NCBI GenBank assembly: GCA_019120395.1
Contig: DWVD01000113.1
Location: forward strand, 1-64,000
Origin: Candidatus Gemmiger faecigallinarum
GTDB taxonomy: Bacteria > Bacillota > Clostridia > Oscillospirales > Ruminococcaceae
Length of the DNA stretch: 64,000 nucleotides
Direction: 5' to 3'
Shown: positions 34,350 through 46,237 of the stretch, in pieces
Numbering within the stretch: position 1 is the first letter of the stretch
How the letters are laid out: the number at the start of each line of letters is the position of its first letter
Position numbers and translations under genes: made by a program
Notes under the pieces: generated by a model
Database searches by the model: none
What the model was told of the DNA's origin: nothing
The model's input: only the letters and a program-made list of their open reading frames with translations

Positions 34350-35945
34350 ATGCTTCTTGTCCGCAACATCCGCCTGCCGCTTTCCTGCGGCGAGGCGGAA
34401 GCCATCCGCAAAGCACAAAAGATTCTGCATCTGCCGGCAGACCGCGCGGCCGGCTGCGGCGTCGCCAAACTTTCGGTGGACGCCCGGCACGGCACGCCGG
34501 TGCTGGTCTATACCATTGCGGTCACGCTCAAGGACGAGGGTGAGGAATCGGCGTACGCCGGGGCCTCGCCCTGCGTCGCTGTTACCCGCAGTCCGCGGTT
34601 CGACTTCCCGGTGGGCGCCGTGCCGCTGGCCGACCGGCCGGTGGTTTGCGGCCTTGGCCCGGCGGGGCTGTTCGCCGCGTTGCTGCTGGCCCGGTACGGC
34701 TACCGCCCCATCGTGCTGGAGCGCGGTCCTGCGCTGGAACAGCGCGTCGCCGCCGTGGAACGGTTTGAGCAGACCGGCCTTTTGGACCCGTCCGCCAACC
34801 TCCAGTTTGGCGAGGGCGGCGCGGGGACTTTCTCGGACGGCAAGCTCACCACGCGGGTGGGGGACCCGCTGTGCGCCTTTGTCACCCGGGCGCTTCTGGA
34901 CCACGGCGCGCCGGCGGACATCGCCTGGCGGCAGAAACCCCACGTGGGCACCGACCTGCTGCGGGGCGTTATCACCTCCATCCGCAGGGAGATCGAGCGC
35001 CTGGGCGGCACGGTGCATTTCAACACGCCGCTCACCGGCCTGCGGGTGCAAAACGGCCGCCTGGCCGCCGCCGTCACGCCGGCGGGGGAGATCCCCTGCA
35101 GCCGGCTGATCCTGGCGGTGGGCCACAGCGCGCGGGACACCTTTGCCATGCTGCGCCGGATGGAACTGCCCATGGAGTGCAAGCCGTTTTCGGTGGGGGT
35201 GCGGGCCGAGCATCTGCAGGCAGACATCGACCAGAGCCTTTACCACGCCGCCGCCGGCCATCCGGCCCTGCCCAAAGGCGAGTACCAGCTCAGCCAGCAT
35301 GTGGGGGAGCGGTGCGTTTACACCTTCTGCATGTGCCCCGGCGGCCGGGTCATGGCCGCCGCCAGCGAGGCGGGCGGCGTGGTCACCAACGGCATGAGCT
35401 ACCATGCCCGCGACGGCCAGAACGCAAACGCCGCCGTGGTGGTCAGCGTGGACGGCCGGGATTTTGGCGGCGACCCGGAAAAGGCCGTGGCCTTCCAGCG
35501 CCGGCTGGAGCAGGCAGCCTGCCGGGCTGGCAGCGGCCTGGCCCCCTATGCCGCCCCCGCCGAGACGGTGGGCAGTTTTCTGGAAGGCCGGGGCAGGCTG
35601 GAGCTGGACCGGGTGCAGCCCACCTACCCGCGGGGCGTGACCCCCTGCGACCTCGGCAGCCTGCTGCCGGGCGACCTGGCCGACGCCATGCGCGCCGGCC
35701 TGCGGGCCTTTGGCCGCAAGCTGGCCGCCTACCGCGCCCCCGACGCCGTGCTGACAGGGCTGGAGACCCGCACTTCCAGCCCGGTGCGGCTGCTGCGCGG
35801 GCAGGACCTGCAGTGCGCCGCGCTGCCCGGCCTGTACCCCTGCGGCGAGGGCGCCGGCTACGCGGGCGGCATTATGACCGCCGCCGTGGACGGTGTGCGC
35901 TGTGCCGCTGCCCTGATGGCGCAGAACGCCCCGCCGCCCGGCTGA
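34350..35945 (+). CDS. FAD-dependent dehydrogenase (NAD(FAD)-utilizing family)
   Basis: A 531-residue flavoprotein with an N-terminal about 95-residue domain, then a dinucleotide fold VVCGLGPAGLFAALLLARYG, the motif FGEGGAGTFSDGKLTTR and a C-terminal FAD contact YPCGEGAGYAGGIMTAAVDG. These proteins are conserved beside cdaA-cdaR or glmM in many Clostridia, but their reaction is not known. It lies 45 bases after cdaR on the same strand with ribosome site AAAGGAG. glmM itself is not in the window. Confidence 0.9.
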   Translation: MLLVRNIRLPLSCGEAEAIRKAQKILHLPADRAAGCGVAKLSVDARHGTPVLVYTIAVTLKDEGEESAYAGASPCVAVTRSPRFDFPVGAVPLADRPVVCGLGPAGLFAALLLARYGYRPIVLERGPALEQRVAAVERFEQTGLLDPSANLQFGEGGAGTFSDGKLTTRVGDPLCAFVTRALLDHGAPADIAWRQKPHVGTDLLRGVITSIRREIERLGGTVHFNTPLTGLRVQNGRLAAAVTPAGEIPCSRLILAVGHSARDTFAMLRRMELPMECKPFSVGVRAEHLQADIDQSLYHAAAGHPALPKGEYQLSQHVGERCVYTFCMCPGGRVMAAASEAGGVVTNGMSYHARDGQNANAAVVVSVDGRDFGGDPEKAVAFQRRLEQAACRAGSGLAPYAAPAETVGSFLEGRGRLELDRVQPTYPRGVTPCDLGSLLPGDLADAMRAGLRAFGRKLAAYRAPDAVLTGLETRTSSPVRLLRGQDLQCAALPGLYPCGEGAGYAGGIMTAAVDGVRCAAALMAQNAPPPG

Positions 35946-36095
35946 CAGCCGCCCGACAAGAGCTGACAAGGTGTTTTGCTTTACGCCGATCGCCGCCAAA
36001 ATGCGGCGGGAAACCAGGTGTGCAGCAAAATGACTTTACACCACAAAATGCCACACAAAAGCGCGAAAAAAAGGAATTTTCCAGGAGAAGCGACC

Positions 36096-37430
36096 ATGCC
36101 ATATTCCCACCCTTACAAACCAAACCCCGGCCGGAGCGGCGGGCAGGGCCAGCCCTATGCCGCCAATGGCCGGGACGCCCGCACCGACAACCGCGGCTTT
36201 GAGCAGCGCGCCGGGGACCTGGGCCGCCGCATGGACGAGAAGGCGGCTGAATTTGAGCAGAAGGCCGGGGACTGGAGCCGCCGCGTTGACCGCAGGGCGG
36301 ACGACCTGGATCGCTCGGTGGACGATTTTGTCGACCGTGTGGTGGACCTTGGCACCAACGTGGGAGCCGGCGTGCTGGGGGCCATCTCGGATGTGCTGGC
36401 CAGCGCCGGGGACGCCATTTCCGGCTGGGCAAAGCCGGACAAAGAGCTGACCTTCGCCCAGTGGCGCGCCCGCATTGACCGCCGCCTGAAAAACAGCGAA
36501 CAGGGCGGCTACCTGGCCATGGCCATCACCGGCGCGGTGTTTGCCGCGTCTTTCGGCATTGCGGCGCTGGTCATGTTCATCCTGTCTGCCGTGGGGCCGG
36601 AGGCGCTGAACCTTGCCTACGACAATTTCGTGGTCTTTCCCATCCTGATGGCGGTGTTCACGCCGATGACGGTGGGCTTTGGCATCATGACCGGCGTCGG
36701 CGTCAAAAAGTACCGCTTTTTCGGCCGTATCCGCAGCTACCTGCGCGCCGCCCATGACTGGGTGTGCGGCCTGCCGGCCATCGCCCGTGCAGCCGGCCGC
36801 AGCACGGCCCAGGCGCAGGCAGACTTGGCCAGGGCTATCACCGACGGCAAGCTGCCCGGCGTGTTCCTCAGCGAGGACGGCGGCACCGTCTATTTCAAGG
36901 AGGAACTGTTCGCCGCCGACCAGGCCCGCCAGGCCGGGGCCGAAGCGGACGCCCGCCGGGCCGAGACCCAGCCGGACGCCGCGCCCCTGACCCCGCTGGA
37001 GCAGTTCCAGCGCGACGGCAGCGACTTTTTGAACTACCTGAAAAGCTGCCAGGGCCGTCTGGATGACGCGGCGGACGAGGAACTGGCCGCCATGCGCAAA
37101 AACTGCGCGGTCATTTTGGGCTTTATCCACAACCACCCCGACCAGCTGGGCCGGGTGCGCCGCTTCTCGGACTATTACCTGCCCACCACCCGCAAGCTGC
37201 TGGACACGGCGCTGGGCCTGGGCGACGCCGAGGCCGAGAACGCCCGCGCTATCCGCCGGGACATCACCGGCATCCTGCACACGCTGAACACCGCCTATGT
37301 CCGGCTGTATGACACGCTTTTGCAGGACGTCTCGATGGACGTCTCCACCGAGATCGACACGCTGGAAGCCATGCTGCGCCAGGACGGCCTGGCCGGCGGC
37401 TTTGCCAGCGATTTCGGCGCCGCCCGCTGA
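36096..37430 (+). CDS. XpaC-like membrane protein
   Basis: A 444-residue protein with a charged N-terminal region containing repeated heptad-like Arg/Asp segments (DDLDRSVDDFVDRVVDLG), two membrane helices (about residues 140-170 and 185-215) and a C-terminal helical domain with the XpaC-type ending (YYLPTTRKLLDTAL, DTLLQDVSMDVSTEIDTLEAMLRQDG). XpaC relatives hydrolyse a chromogenic phosphate in Bacillus and are often found with TelA/toxic anion proteins; no telA adjoins here. ATG 36096 follows CAGGAG; upstream codons back to 35976 lack support. Confidence 0.85.
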   Translation: MPYSHPYKPNPGRSGGQGQPYAANGRDARTDNRGFEQRAGDLGRRMDEKAAEFEQKAGDWSRRVDRRADDLDRSVDDFVDRVVDLGTNVGAGVLGAISDVLASAGDAISGWAKPDKELTFAQWRARIDRRLKNSEQGGYLAMAITGAVFAASFGIAALVMFILSAVGPEALNLAYDNFVVFPILMAVFTPMTVGFGIMTGVGVKKYRFFGRIRSYLRAAHDWVCGLPAIARAAGRSTAQAQADLARAITDGKLPGVFLSEDGGTVYFKEELFAADQARQAGAEADARRAETQPDAAPLTPLEQFQRDGSDFLNYLKSCQGRLDDAADEELAAMRKNCAVILGFIHNHPDQLGRVRRFSDYYLPTTRKLLDTALGLGDAEAENARAIRRDITGILHTLNTAYVRLYDTLLQDVSMDVSTEIDTLEAMLRQDGLAGGFASDFGAAR

Positions 37431-37522
37431 CGGGCAGGCGCCGGACCATACCATAAGTGACCGCCGCGCGCCGGGTTCTCTGCCCGGCAGGCGCGGCATA
37501 CAGGAGAGGGATGAGGAACACC

Positions 37523-39574
37523 ATGGGGTATCGCATCTGGCAGCCGAAGCCGCTGGATGAGCAGGCGGCGGCCGCTTTGCAGCAGTCCGGCTGCGGCAGG
37601 CTGCTTTCGCGGGTGCTGGCCGCGCGGGGCTGCCAAACGCCGCAGCAGGCCGCGGCGCTGCTGGAGGGGGAAACGCCCCTGTCCGACCCGTTTGCCATCC
37701 GGGATATGGACAAGGCGGTGGAGCGGCTGCACCGCGCCGTGGAGGAGGGCGAGACCATCGTCATTTACGGCGACTACGACGTGGACGGCGTCACCGCCAC
37801 CGCCATTTTGTACGAGTATCTCACCAACCTGGGCGCGCAGGTGCGCTGCAAACTGCCCCTGCGCACCGAGGGCGGCTACGGCATGAACAAGGACGCGCTG
37901 AAAAAACTGGCGGACAAGGGCTATACCCTGATCGTCACGGTGGACAACGGCATCGCCGCCGTGGAGGAAGCCGCCTACGCCAGGGAGCTGGGCATCGACC
38001 TGGTCATCACCGACCACCATCTGCCCTCCGGCCCGCTGCCCGACGCGGCGGCGGTGGTGGACCCCAACCGCCCCGACGACGAGAGCGGCTGCGGCAGCCT
38101 GTGCGGCGCCGGCGTCGCCTTCAAGCTCTGCGCCGCCATGGAGGGCTGCGACCCTGCCGAGATGCTGGACGTCTGCGGCGACCTGGCGGCCATCGGCACG
38201 GTGGCCGACGTGGTGCCGCTGGTGGGCGAGAACCGCACCCTGGTGCGGGAGGGCCTGGCCCTGCTGGCGGACACCGTCCGCCCCGGCCTGGCCGCCTTGC
38301 TGGAAGCCGCCGGCTGCGGCGGCAAGCCCGTTACCGCCGAGATGATCGGTTACAGCATCGCCCCGCGGCTCAACGCCGCCGGACGCATGGACACGGCCGC
38401 CACCGCCTTAAAGCTGCTTTTGTGCGAGAACGAGGAGCAGGCCGACGGCATCGCCGCCCGCCTGACCGAGATCAACACCGCCCGCCAGCACACCGAGCAG
38501 GAGGTTCTGGCCGCCGCCCTGGCCCGGCTGGAGGCGGAACCCGCCCGCGCCCATGACCGGGTGCTGGTGGTCTGGGGCGAAAACTGGCACCCCGGCGTGC
38601 TGGGCATCGTGGCCAGCCGCCTGATGGAGCGGTTTGGCCGCCCGGCCATCGTGATCTCGCTGGCCGACGGCGAGGGCCGGGGCAGCGGCCGCGCCCCCCG
38701 CAGCTTTGATTTGCACGGCGCGCTGGAGGCCTGCGCCGGCCTGCTGACACGCTACGGCGGCCACGCGGCCGCCGCCGGCCTGACGCTGGAGGAAGAAAGA
38801 CTGCCCGCTTTCCGCAGCGCCGTCAACCGCTGGGCGGCCGAGCGCCATCCCCGGCCGGAACCGCCGGTGCTGGAGCTGGACGCCCCTGCCGCCGTGGCCG
38901 AGCTGACGCTGGACGAGGTCGGCCAGCTGGAACGGCTGGCGCCCTTTGGCGGCGGCAACCACCAGCCGCTGTTTTTCATCCAAGACGCCGTGGTGGACGG
39001 CGTCTGGCCCATGGGCGCCGAAAAGCGCCACAGCCGCATCCGGCTGCGCCAGGGGCAGGCCACCTGCTTTGCCTCGCTGTTCGGCACCCCGCCGGAGGAC
39101 CTGCCCTACCGGGTGGGCACAGCGGTGGACGCGGCGGTGGAGGCCGGCATCTTCAACGGCCGCAACGGGCCGGGGGTGTCGCTGCATATCCGGGCGATGC
39201 GCCCCGCCGGCATGGGGGACGGCCCCTGCCGCCAGGCGGCGCTGCTGGATGATTTTCTGGCCGGGCGCAGCCTGACGCAGGATCAGGCCGCCGCGCTGAG
39301 CCCCACCCGTGCCGACACGGTGGCATTGTACCGGCTGGTGCAGTCCGGCGCCGTCTTTGCTGAAGACCTGCAGCCCGCCTTTGCGGCGCTGGGGGCGGAA
39401 TACGCCGGCAAGACGCTGGTCAGCCTGGAGGCGCTGCGGGAACTTGGCCTGGTGGAGCGCCGGGGCGCCCGCTGGATGCCCGCCGCTGTCAGCGGCAAAA
39501 AAGACCTGACCAGCGCGCCGATCCTGCGGCGCATGGCGGCCATGGCCGCACAGGAAAACCAAGAGAGGGGATGA
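37523..39574 (+). CDS. recJ: Single-strand DNA exonuclease RecJ
   Basis: A 683-residue 5'-3' exonuclease for recombination and repair. The DHH motifs are intact: IVIYGDYDVDGVTATAI, TVDNG, ITDHHLPSG, and later SGRAP and GGHAAAAGL of the DHHA1 domain. A C-terminal extension of about 120 residues ends in a winged-helix-like segment (LVSLEALRELGLVERRG). Two starts are possible, ATG 37511 and ATG 37523; the latter is chosen because the purine-rich SD abuts the former. It leads the rel-dtd-hemZ cluster, with rel four bases after its stop. Confidence 0.95.
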   Translation: MGYRIWQPKPLDEQAAAALQQSGCGRLLSRVLAARGCQTPQQAAALLEGETPLSDPFAIRDMDKAVERLHRAVEEGETIVIYGDYDVDGVTATAILYEYLTNLGAQVRCKLPLRTEGGYGMNKDALKKLADKGYTLIVTVDNGIAAVEEAAYARELGIDLVITDHHLPSGPLPDAAAVVDPNRPDDESGCGSLCGAGVAFKLCAAMEGCDPAEMLDVCGDLAAIGTVADVVPLVGENRTLVREGLALLADTVRPGLAALLEAAGCGGKPVTAEMIGYSIAPRLNAAGRMDTAATALKLLLCENEEQADGIAARLTEINTARQHTEQEVLAAALARLEAEPARAHDRVLVVWGENWHPGVLGIVASRLMERFGRPAIVISLADGEGRGSGRAPRSFDLHGALEACAGLLTRYGGHAAAAGLTLEEERLPAFRSAVNRWAAERHPRPEPPVLELDAPAAVAELTLDEVGQLERLAPFGGGNHQPLFFIQDAVVDGVWPMGAEKRHSRIRLRQGQATCFASLFGTPPEDLPYRVGTAVDAAVEAGIFNGRNGPGVSLHIRAMRPAGMGDGPCRQAALLDDFLAGRSLTQDQAAALSPTRADTVALYRLVQSGAVFAEDLQPAFAALGAEYAGKTLVSLEALRELGLVERRGARWMPAAVSGKKDLTSAPILRRMAAMAAQENQERG

Positions 39575-39578
39575 CCGC

Positions 39579-41795
<2,217 letters not shown>

Positions 41796-41822
41796 CACGC
41801 CTGCCGCCCCAAACAGAAAACC

Positions 41823-43556
41823 ATGACGATCCCACAGCACAAAAACCGCATACGCACCCTGGCCGCGGCGCTTGCCGGCGCTGCGGCCGGCGTTGCCATA
41901 TTCTTCTGGCTGTACGGCGCCATGACGCTGGACGTTACCAGCGACGCATGGATCCTGAACGGCTACGACGAGACCGACATTTTGCAGCATTACGCCGGCT
42001 GGGTGCTGTTCCGCAACTCCCATTGGGCGCTGCCGCCCGGCCTGTGCGACACGCTGGCCTGGCCCCAGGGCACCATGATCGCCTATACCGACAGCCTGCC
42101 CTGGGTCAGCATGGCGTTCAAGCTGCTGCGCGGGGCGCTGCCTTCCACCTTCCAGTGGTTTGGCTGGTACACGCTGTTCTGCTTTGCCATGCAGGGGGCG
42201 GCGGGGGCGCTGCTCTGCACCCGCGGCGCAAAGTCCGGCGGCTGGGGCGGCCACCTCGCCTTTGCCGCGCTGGGCGGACTGCTGTTCGTCTGCCTGCCCA
42301 CTTTGTGGGAGCGGGCCTTCCGCCATGTGGCGCTGGCGTCGCAGTATCTGTTTTTGTTTGCGCTGTATTTTTATCTCGAATACCGCGCCGCCCTGGCGCA
42401 GGGGCGGCGGCCCCGGTGGGGCTGGGTCTTTGCGGCGCTGCCCTTTGCGGCGGTGGGCATCCACCCCTATTTTCTGCCGCCGGTCATGCTGTGCACGCTG
42501 CTGGCGGGCATTGAGCTTTGGCGCGCCGCCAAACGGCCGCTGGCCGGGGCGGGGCTGTTCGGCGGCGGGCTGCTGGCCGCGCTGGCCGGGGCCTGGCTCA
42601 CCGGTGCGGTGGGCGGCGGGGTGGAGGTCTCCCGCCACGGTTACGGCGAGATCTCGATGAACCTCAACGCCCTGTTCAACCCCAGCTCCCGCGGCGGCTA
42701 CACCTGGTCGCGCCTTCTGCCCCAGCAGGCGCAGAACCCCAGCCAGTACGACGGCTTCAACTACCTGGGGCTGGGCGTGCTGGCGCTGGTGGCGTCGGCG
42801 CTTTTGTACAGCGTATGGCGCACGGCGCGCTGCCCGGCGGATACCGCCGCCTGGTGGCGGCGCAACGGCCCGCTGTTTGCCGCCTGCGCGTTCCTGACGC
42901 TGTTTGCCGTCACCAACAACATCACCTTTGGCAGCTGGACGCTGTCTATCCCCATTCCGCAGGCGCTGACCGACCTGTGCGGCATCTTCCGCTCCAGCGG
43001 GCGGATGTTCTACCTGGTGGCCGCCTGCATGGTGCTGTTCGGCGTGTACACGCTGCGCGGCGCCTGCGCCTGGTCGCACCCGGCCGCGGGGCGGGGCAGG
43101 GCGCTTGCCTGCGGGCTGCTGGCGGTGGTCTGCGCCGTGCAGCTGTGGGACCTGTCCGCCGTGGCGGCCCAAAAACGGGCGCTGTTTGCTCAGGAGCCCG
43201 CCCCCAATGTGGTCACCGCCGCCGAGACCCAGACCCTGGGCGCCGGCCACATCCGCCTGCTGGCGGCGTCCCCCCTGCGGGAGGATCGAACCCGCCGTCT
43301 GGCCATCCTGGCCGGCAAGCAGGGGCTTGCCACCAACATCTCCATCGCCGTTTCGGGCCAGTATCCCGCCGCCGAGGCCCTGGCCCTGCAGGCCGGCGAG
43401 CAGCTGCTGGCGGGGCAGTACGACCCCGAGACCGTCTACGTCACCACCGACGGCGCCCAGTACGAGCAGTGGCAGTCGATCTATGCCGGCGACCCCGGTG
43501 TGACGCTGTTCGTCACCGATTCCTGCTATTTCCTGGTTCCGCAGGCGGCGGGCTGA
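41823..43556 (+). CDS. Polytopic membrane protein, probable GT-C-type glycosyltransferase (DUF6311-like)
   Basis: A 577-residue protein with about ten membrane helices and an exported C-terminal domain of about 120 residues. The first periplasmic loop reads SDAWILNGYDETDILQHYAGW, with acidic residues placed like the catalytic Asp of GT-C enzymes; FRNSHWALPPGL and YTDSLPWVSMAFKL resemble what I recall of DUF6311. It interrupts the usual rel-dtd adjacency. No clear ribosome site precedes ATG 41823, 27 bases after rel, so expression may be weak or coupled. Confidence 0.75.
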   Translation: MTIPQHKNRIRTLAAALAGAAAGVAIFFWLYGAMTLDVTSDAWILNGYDETDILQHYAGWVLFRNSHWALPPGLCDTLAWPQGTMIAYTDSLPWVSMAFKLLRGALPSTFQWFGWYTLFCFAMQGAAGALLCTRGAKSGGWGGHLAFAALGGLLFVCLPTLWERAFRHVALASQYLFLFALYFYLEYRAALAQGRRPRWGWVFAALPFAAVGIHPYFLPPVMLCTLLAGIELWRAAKRPLAGAGLFGGGLLAALAGAWLTGAVGGGVEVSRHGYGEISMNLNALFNPSSRGGYTWSRLLPQQAQNPSQYDGFNYLGLGVLALVASALLYSVWRTARCPADTAAWWRRNGPLFAACAFLTLFAVTNNITFGSWTLSIPIPQALTDLCGIFRSSGRMFYLVAACMVLFGVYTLRGACAWSHPAAGRGRALACGLLAVVCAVQLWDLSAVAAQKRALFAQEPAPNVVTAAETQTLGAGHIRLLAASPLREDRTRRLAILAGKQGLATNISIAVSGQYPAAEALALQAGEQLLAGQYDPETVYVTTDGAQYEQWQSIYAGDPGVTLFVTDSCYFLVPQAAG

Positions 43557-43607
43557 GCCGGCGTGCGGTTCCCTTGATTTATTGTTATAACAAAAAGGAA
43601 GGCTTTT

Positions 43608-44066
43608 ATGCGTGCAGTGATCCAGCGTGTATCCCGGGCGTCCGTCGCAGTCAACGGGGGCGAGCCCCGCGCCATCGGGCCGGGCATCGTCATCCTTTTG
43701 GGCGTGGGCGAGCACGACACCCTTGCCATCGTGCCCAAACTGGCCGAAAAATGCGCCCAGCTGCGCATTTTTGAGGACGAGGACGGCAAGCTCAACCGCA
43801 GCGCCGCCGAGCTTGGCTATTCGGCGCTGGTGGTCAGCAATTTCACCCTGTACGGTGACACCGCCAGGGGCCGCCGTCCCAGCTTTATCCGCGCCGCAAA
43901 ACCGCCGCTGTCGGTAGAGGCCTACGAGGCGTTTCTCCGGGAAATGCAGCGCCAGGGCCTGAAACAGGTGCAGCACGGCGAGTTCGGCGCCGATATGCAG
44001 GTCTCGCTGGTCAACGACGGCCCCGTCACCATCGTCATCGACACCGACGACTGGGCAAAGCATTGA
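43608..44066 (+). CDS. dtd: D-aminoacyl-tRNA deacylase
   Basis: A 152-residue Dtd enzyme that hydrolyses D-amino acids from mischarged tRNA. It has MRAVIQRVSRASV, GRRPSFIRAAKP, the chirality-proofreading Gly-Pro motif VNDGPVTIVID, and the nucleophile-region motif as SNFTLYGD, where Asn replaces the near-universal Gln of SQFTL. AAGGAAGG precedes ATG 43608. The neighbours rel and an MBL hydrolase are its usual ones in Firmicutes. Confidence 0.96.
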   Translation: MRAVIQRVSRASVAVNGGEPRAIGPGIVILLGVGEHDTLAIVPKLAEKCAQLRIFEDEDGKLNRSAAELGYSALVVSNFTLYGDTARGRRPSFIRAAKPPLSVEAYEAFLREMQRQGLKQVQHGEFGADMQVSLVNDGPVTIVIDTDDWAKH

Positions 44067-44144
44067 CAAACCCCGGCAAACATGGTATCCTGACCCATCC
44101 TATCTCACCCACCACGCCGCGCGCTGCGCGGGGGAGGCAAACCC

Positions 44145-44744
44145 ATGAAACTGATCCATATCCTTGGCCCGGCCATGCTGTACACCAACACCTTTCTGGT
44201 GCTGACCGAGGCCGGCCATGCCGTCGCCATCGACCCGGCGGCCGACCCGCAGCGGTATCTGGACCAGCTGGAACAGAACCACGCCGTGCTGACCCATATC
44301 CTGCTGACCCACGGCCACTACGACCATGTGGGCGCGGTGGGGGCGCTGCAAAAGGCCACCGGCGCAAAAGTGTATCTGGAACCTGCCGACCGGCAGGGCA
44401 GCCAGATGTTCCCGCTGGCGTCCGCCGACGCGGCTTACCCCGCCGACGGCAGGCTGACCGTCGACGAGCTGACCTTTACCGTCTGGCGTACCCCCGGCCA
44501 CACGCCGGGCAGCGTCTGCCTGTACTGCAACGGGTATCTGTTCAGCGGCGACACGCTGTTTGCCGGCAGCTGCGGCCGCACCGACCTGCCCGGCGGCAGC
44601 ACCGCCGATATGCGCCGCAGTCTTTCGCTGCTGGCGGAACTGCCGCTGCCGGAGGACACCCGCGTGCTGCCCGGCCACGGCGAGGACACCACCCTGGGCG
44701 AGGAAAAACGGCACAACCCGTATATGATGGGGGCGTGGTTTTGA
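44145..44744 (+). CDS. MBL-fold metallo-hydrolase (glyoxalase II-like)
   Basis: The 199-residue protein has the zinc motif THGHYDHVG, then HTPGSVCLY, SGDTLFAGSCGRTDLPGG and the last His in LPGHGEDT, the full set for binuclear metal binding. It belongs to the short YqgX/GloB-like group that hydrolyses thioesters. Ribosome site GGGGAGG. Its stop TGA overlaps the hemZ start. Confidence 0.95.
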   Translation: MKLIHILGPAMLYTNTFLVLTEAGHAVAIDPAADPQRYLDQLEQNHAVLTHILLTHGHYDHVGAVGALQKATGAKVYLEPADRQGSQMFPLASADAAYPADGRLTVDELTFTVWRTPGHTPGSVCLYCNGYLFSGDTLFAGSCGRTDLPGGSTADMRRSLSLLAELPLPEDTRVLPGHGEDTTLGEEKRHNPYMMGAWF

Positions 44745-46237
44745 TGGAGGAAGAAAACAATGCCATGCGGCTGATCCTGTGCGGCACCGCCGGCTACGAG
44801 GCCGAACACACCGCGCGGATGTTTTTCCAGATGCAGCGGACCGACTGCCCGCCGCCGGACGGCGATTATCTGCTGGTCTCGGCCAAGCCCTACGCGTTCC
44901 TGGCGCTGCTGCGCCGGGACGGCGTCTCCCGCTGGCAGGCCCAGCCCGCCGACCCGGACGCAGACCTGCAGGCGCGGGAGTATGCGCTGTGCAAAATGCT
45001 GTATCAGTTTTTGCAGCGGCAGACCGGCATCCGCCCGCCCTGGGGCATGATGACCGGCGTGCGCCCGGTGCGCATCATCCACGATATGCGCGCCGCCGGC
45101 GCCACCGAGCAGCAGATCGAGGAACGTTTTAACGGCCACTTTGACTGTACCCGCCAGCGGTTCGATATGGCAAAGCGCATCGCGGACCTGCAGCGGCCCA
45201 TTTTGGAGGCCGCCCGCCCCATGGACTGCAGCCTGTACGCGGGCATCCCGTTCTGCCCGTCCCGGTGCAGCTACTGCAGCTTTGTCTCCCGCACGGTGGG
45301 GGACAAGGCCACCCGCGCGCTGGTGCAGCCCTATGTGGACTGCCTGTGCCAGGAGCTGGAAACGATGCGGCAGGTGGCAGCCGACTGCGGCCTGGACGTA
45401 AAAACGCTTTACATCGGCGGCGGCACCCCCACCAGCCTGTCGGCGGACCAGCTGCGCCAGCTGATGGGGAAACTGTCCGGCCTGTTTGACCTGGGCAGGC
45501 TGCAGGAATATACCGTCGAGGCCGGCCGCCCCGACTGCACCGATTACGAGAAACTCTGCGTGCTGAAGGAGTACGGCGCCACCCGCATCTCCATCAACCC
45601 GCAGACCTTCTCGGACCAGGTGCTCAAAAACATCGGCCGCAAACATACTGCCCGGGACATTCTGGACTGCTTTGCCGCCGCCCGCAGGGCAGGGCACGGC
45701 AACATCAACATGGACCTGATCGCCGGCCTGCCCGGCGACACGGTGGAAGGGTTCCGCAAAAGCCTCAAGACCGCCATCTCGCTGGAGCCGGAGAACATCA
45801 CGGTGCACACCCTGACGCTCAAGCGCGCCTCCAACCTGGTGGTGGAACACCGCGCCGCCGCATACGATGACGTAGCCCGCATGCTGGAAAGCTGCACCCT
45901 GCTGGAACAGGCCGGATATGTGCCCTATTATCTTTACCGGCAGAAAGGCACCCTGCAGAACCTGGAAAACATCGGCTGGTGCAAGCCGGGGTACGAGGGG
46001 CTTTACAACATCTACATCATGGAGGAGGTCCACACCATCCTCTCGGCCGGCGCGGGCGGCTCCACCAAGCTGGTGCAGCCGGGCGTGCGCCATGCCCGCA
46101 TCGAGCGCATCTTCAACTACAAATACCCCACCGAGTATATCGACCATTTTGACACGGTGCTTTCCCGCAAGGAAGGAGTGAAGGACTTTTATGCCGAATT
46201 CTCCGACACGGATCCCCAAACGGCTGGTGGGCGGTAA
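44744..46237 (+). CDS. hemZ: Coproporphyrinogen dehydrogenase-like radical SAM protein HemZ
   Basis: A 497-residue radical SAM enzyme with the cluster motif GIPFCPSRCSYCSF at about residue 175, YIGGGTPTSL, and the HemN-like ending. HemZ relatives of Firmicutes are named for oxygen-independent coproporphyrinogen oxidation, though true activity is uncertain and the window has no other heme gene. ATG 44744 overlaps the MBL stop (TGATG); ATG 44765 (MRLILCG) preceded by GGAGGAAG is an equally credible start. The long ORF upstream is a shadow of the MBL gene. Confidence 0.9.
   Translation: MEEENNAMRLILCGTAGYEAEHTARMFFQMQRTDCPPPDGDYLLVSAKPYAFLALLRRDGVSRWQAQPADPDADLQAREYALCKMLYQFLQRQTGIRPPWGMMTGVRPVRIIHDMRAAGATEQQIEERFNGHFDCTRQRFDMAKRIADLQRPILEAARPMDCSLYAGIPFCPSRCSYCSFVSRTVGDKATRALVQPYVDCLCQELETMRQVAADCGLDVKTLYIGGGTPTSLSADQLRQLMGKLSGLFDLGRLQEYTVEAGRPDCTDYEKLCVLKEYGATRISINPQTFSDQVLKNIGRKHTARDILDCFAAARRAGHGNINMDLIAGLPGDTVEGFRKSLKTAISLEPENITVHTLTLKRASNLVVEHRAAAYDDVARMLESCTLLEQAGYVPYYLYRQKGTLQNLENIGWCKPGYEGLYNIYIMEEVHTILSAGAGGSTKLVQPGVRHARIERIFNYKYPTEYIDHFDTVLSRKEGVKDFYAEFSDTDPQTAGGR

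Noticed and set aside
44063-44743. 724-residue HemZ starting at 44063
   Set aside because: The first 227 codons are the MBL hydrolase gene read in another frame; they have Arg/Pro-rich shadow composition.
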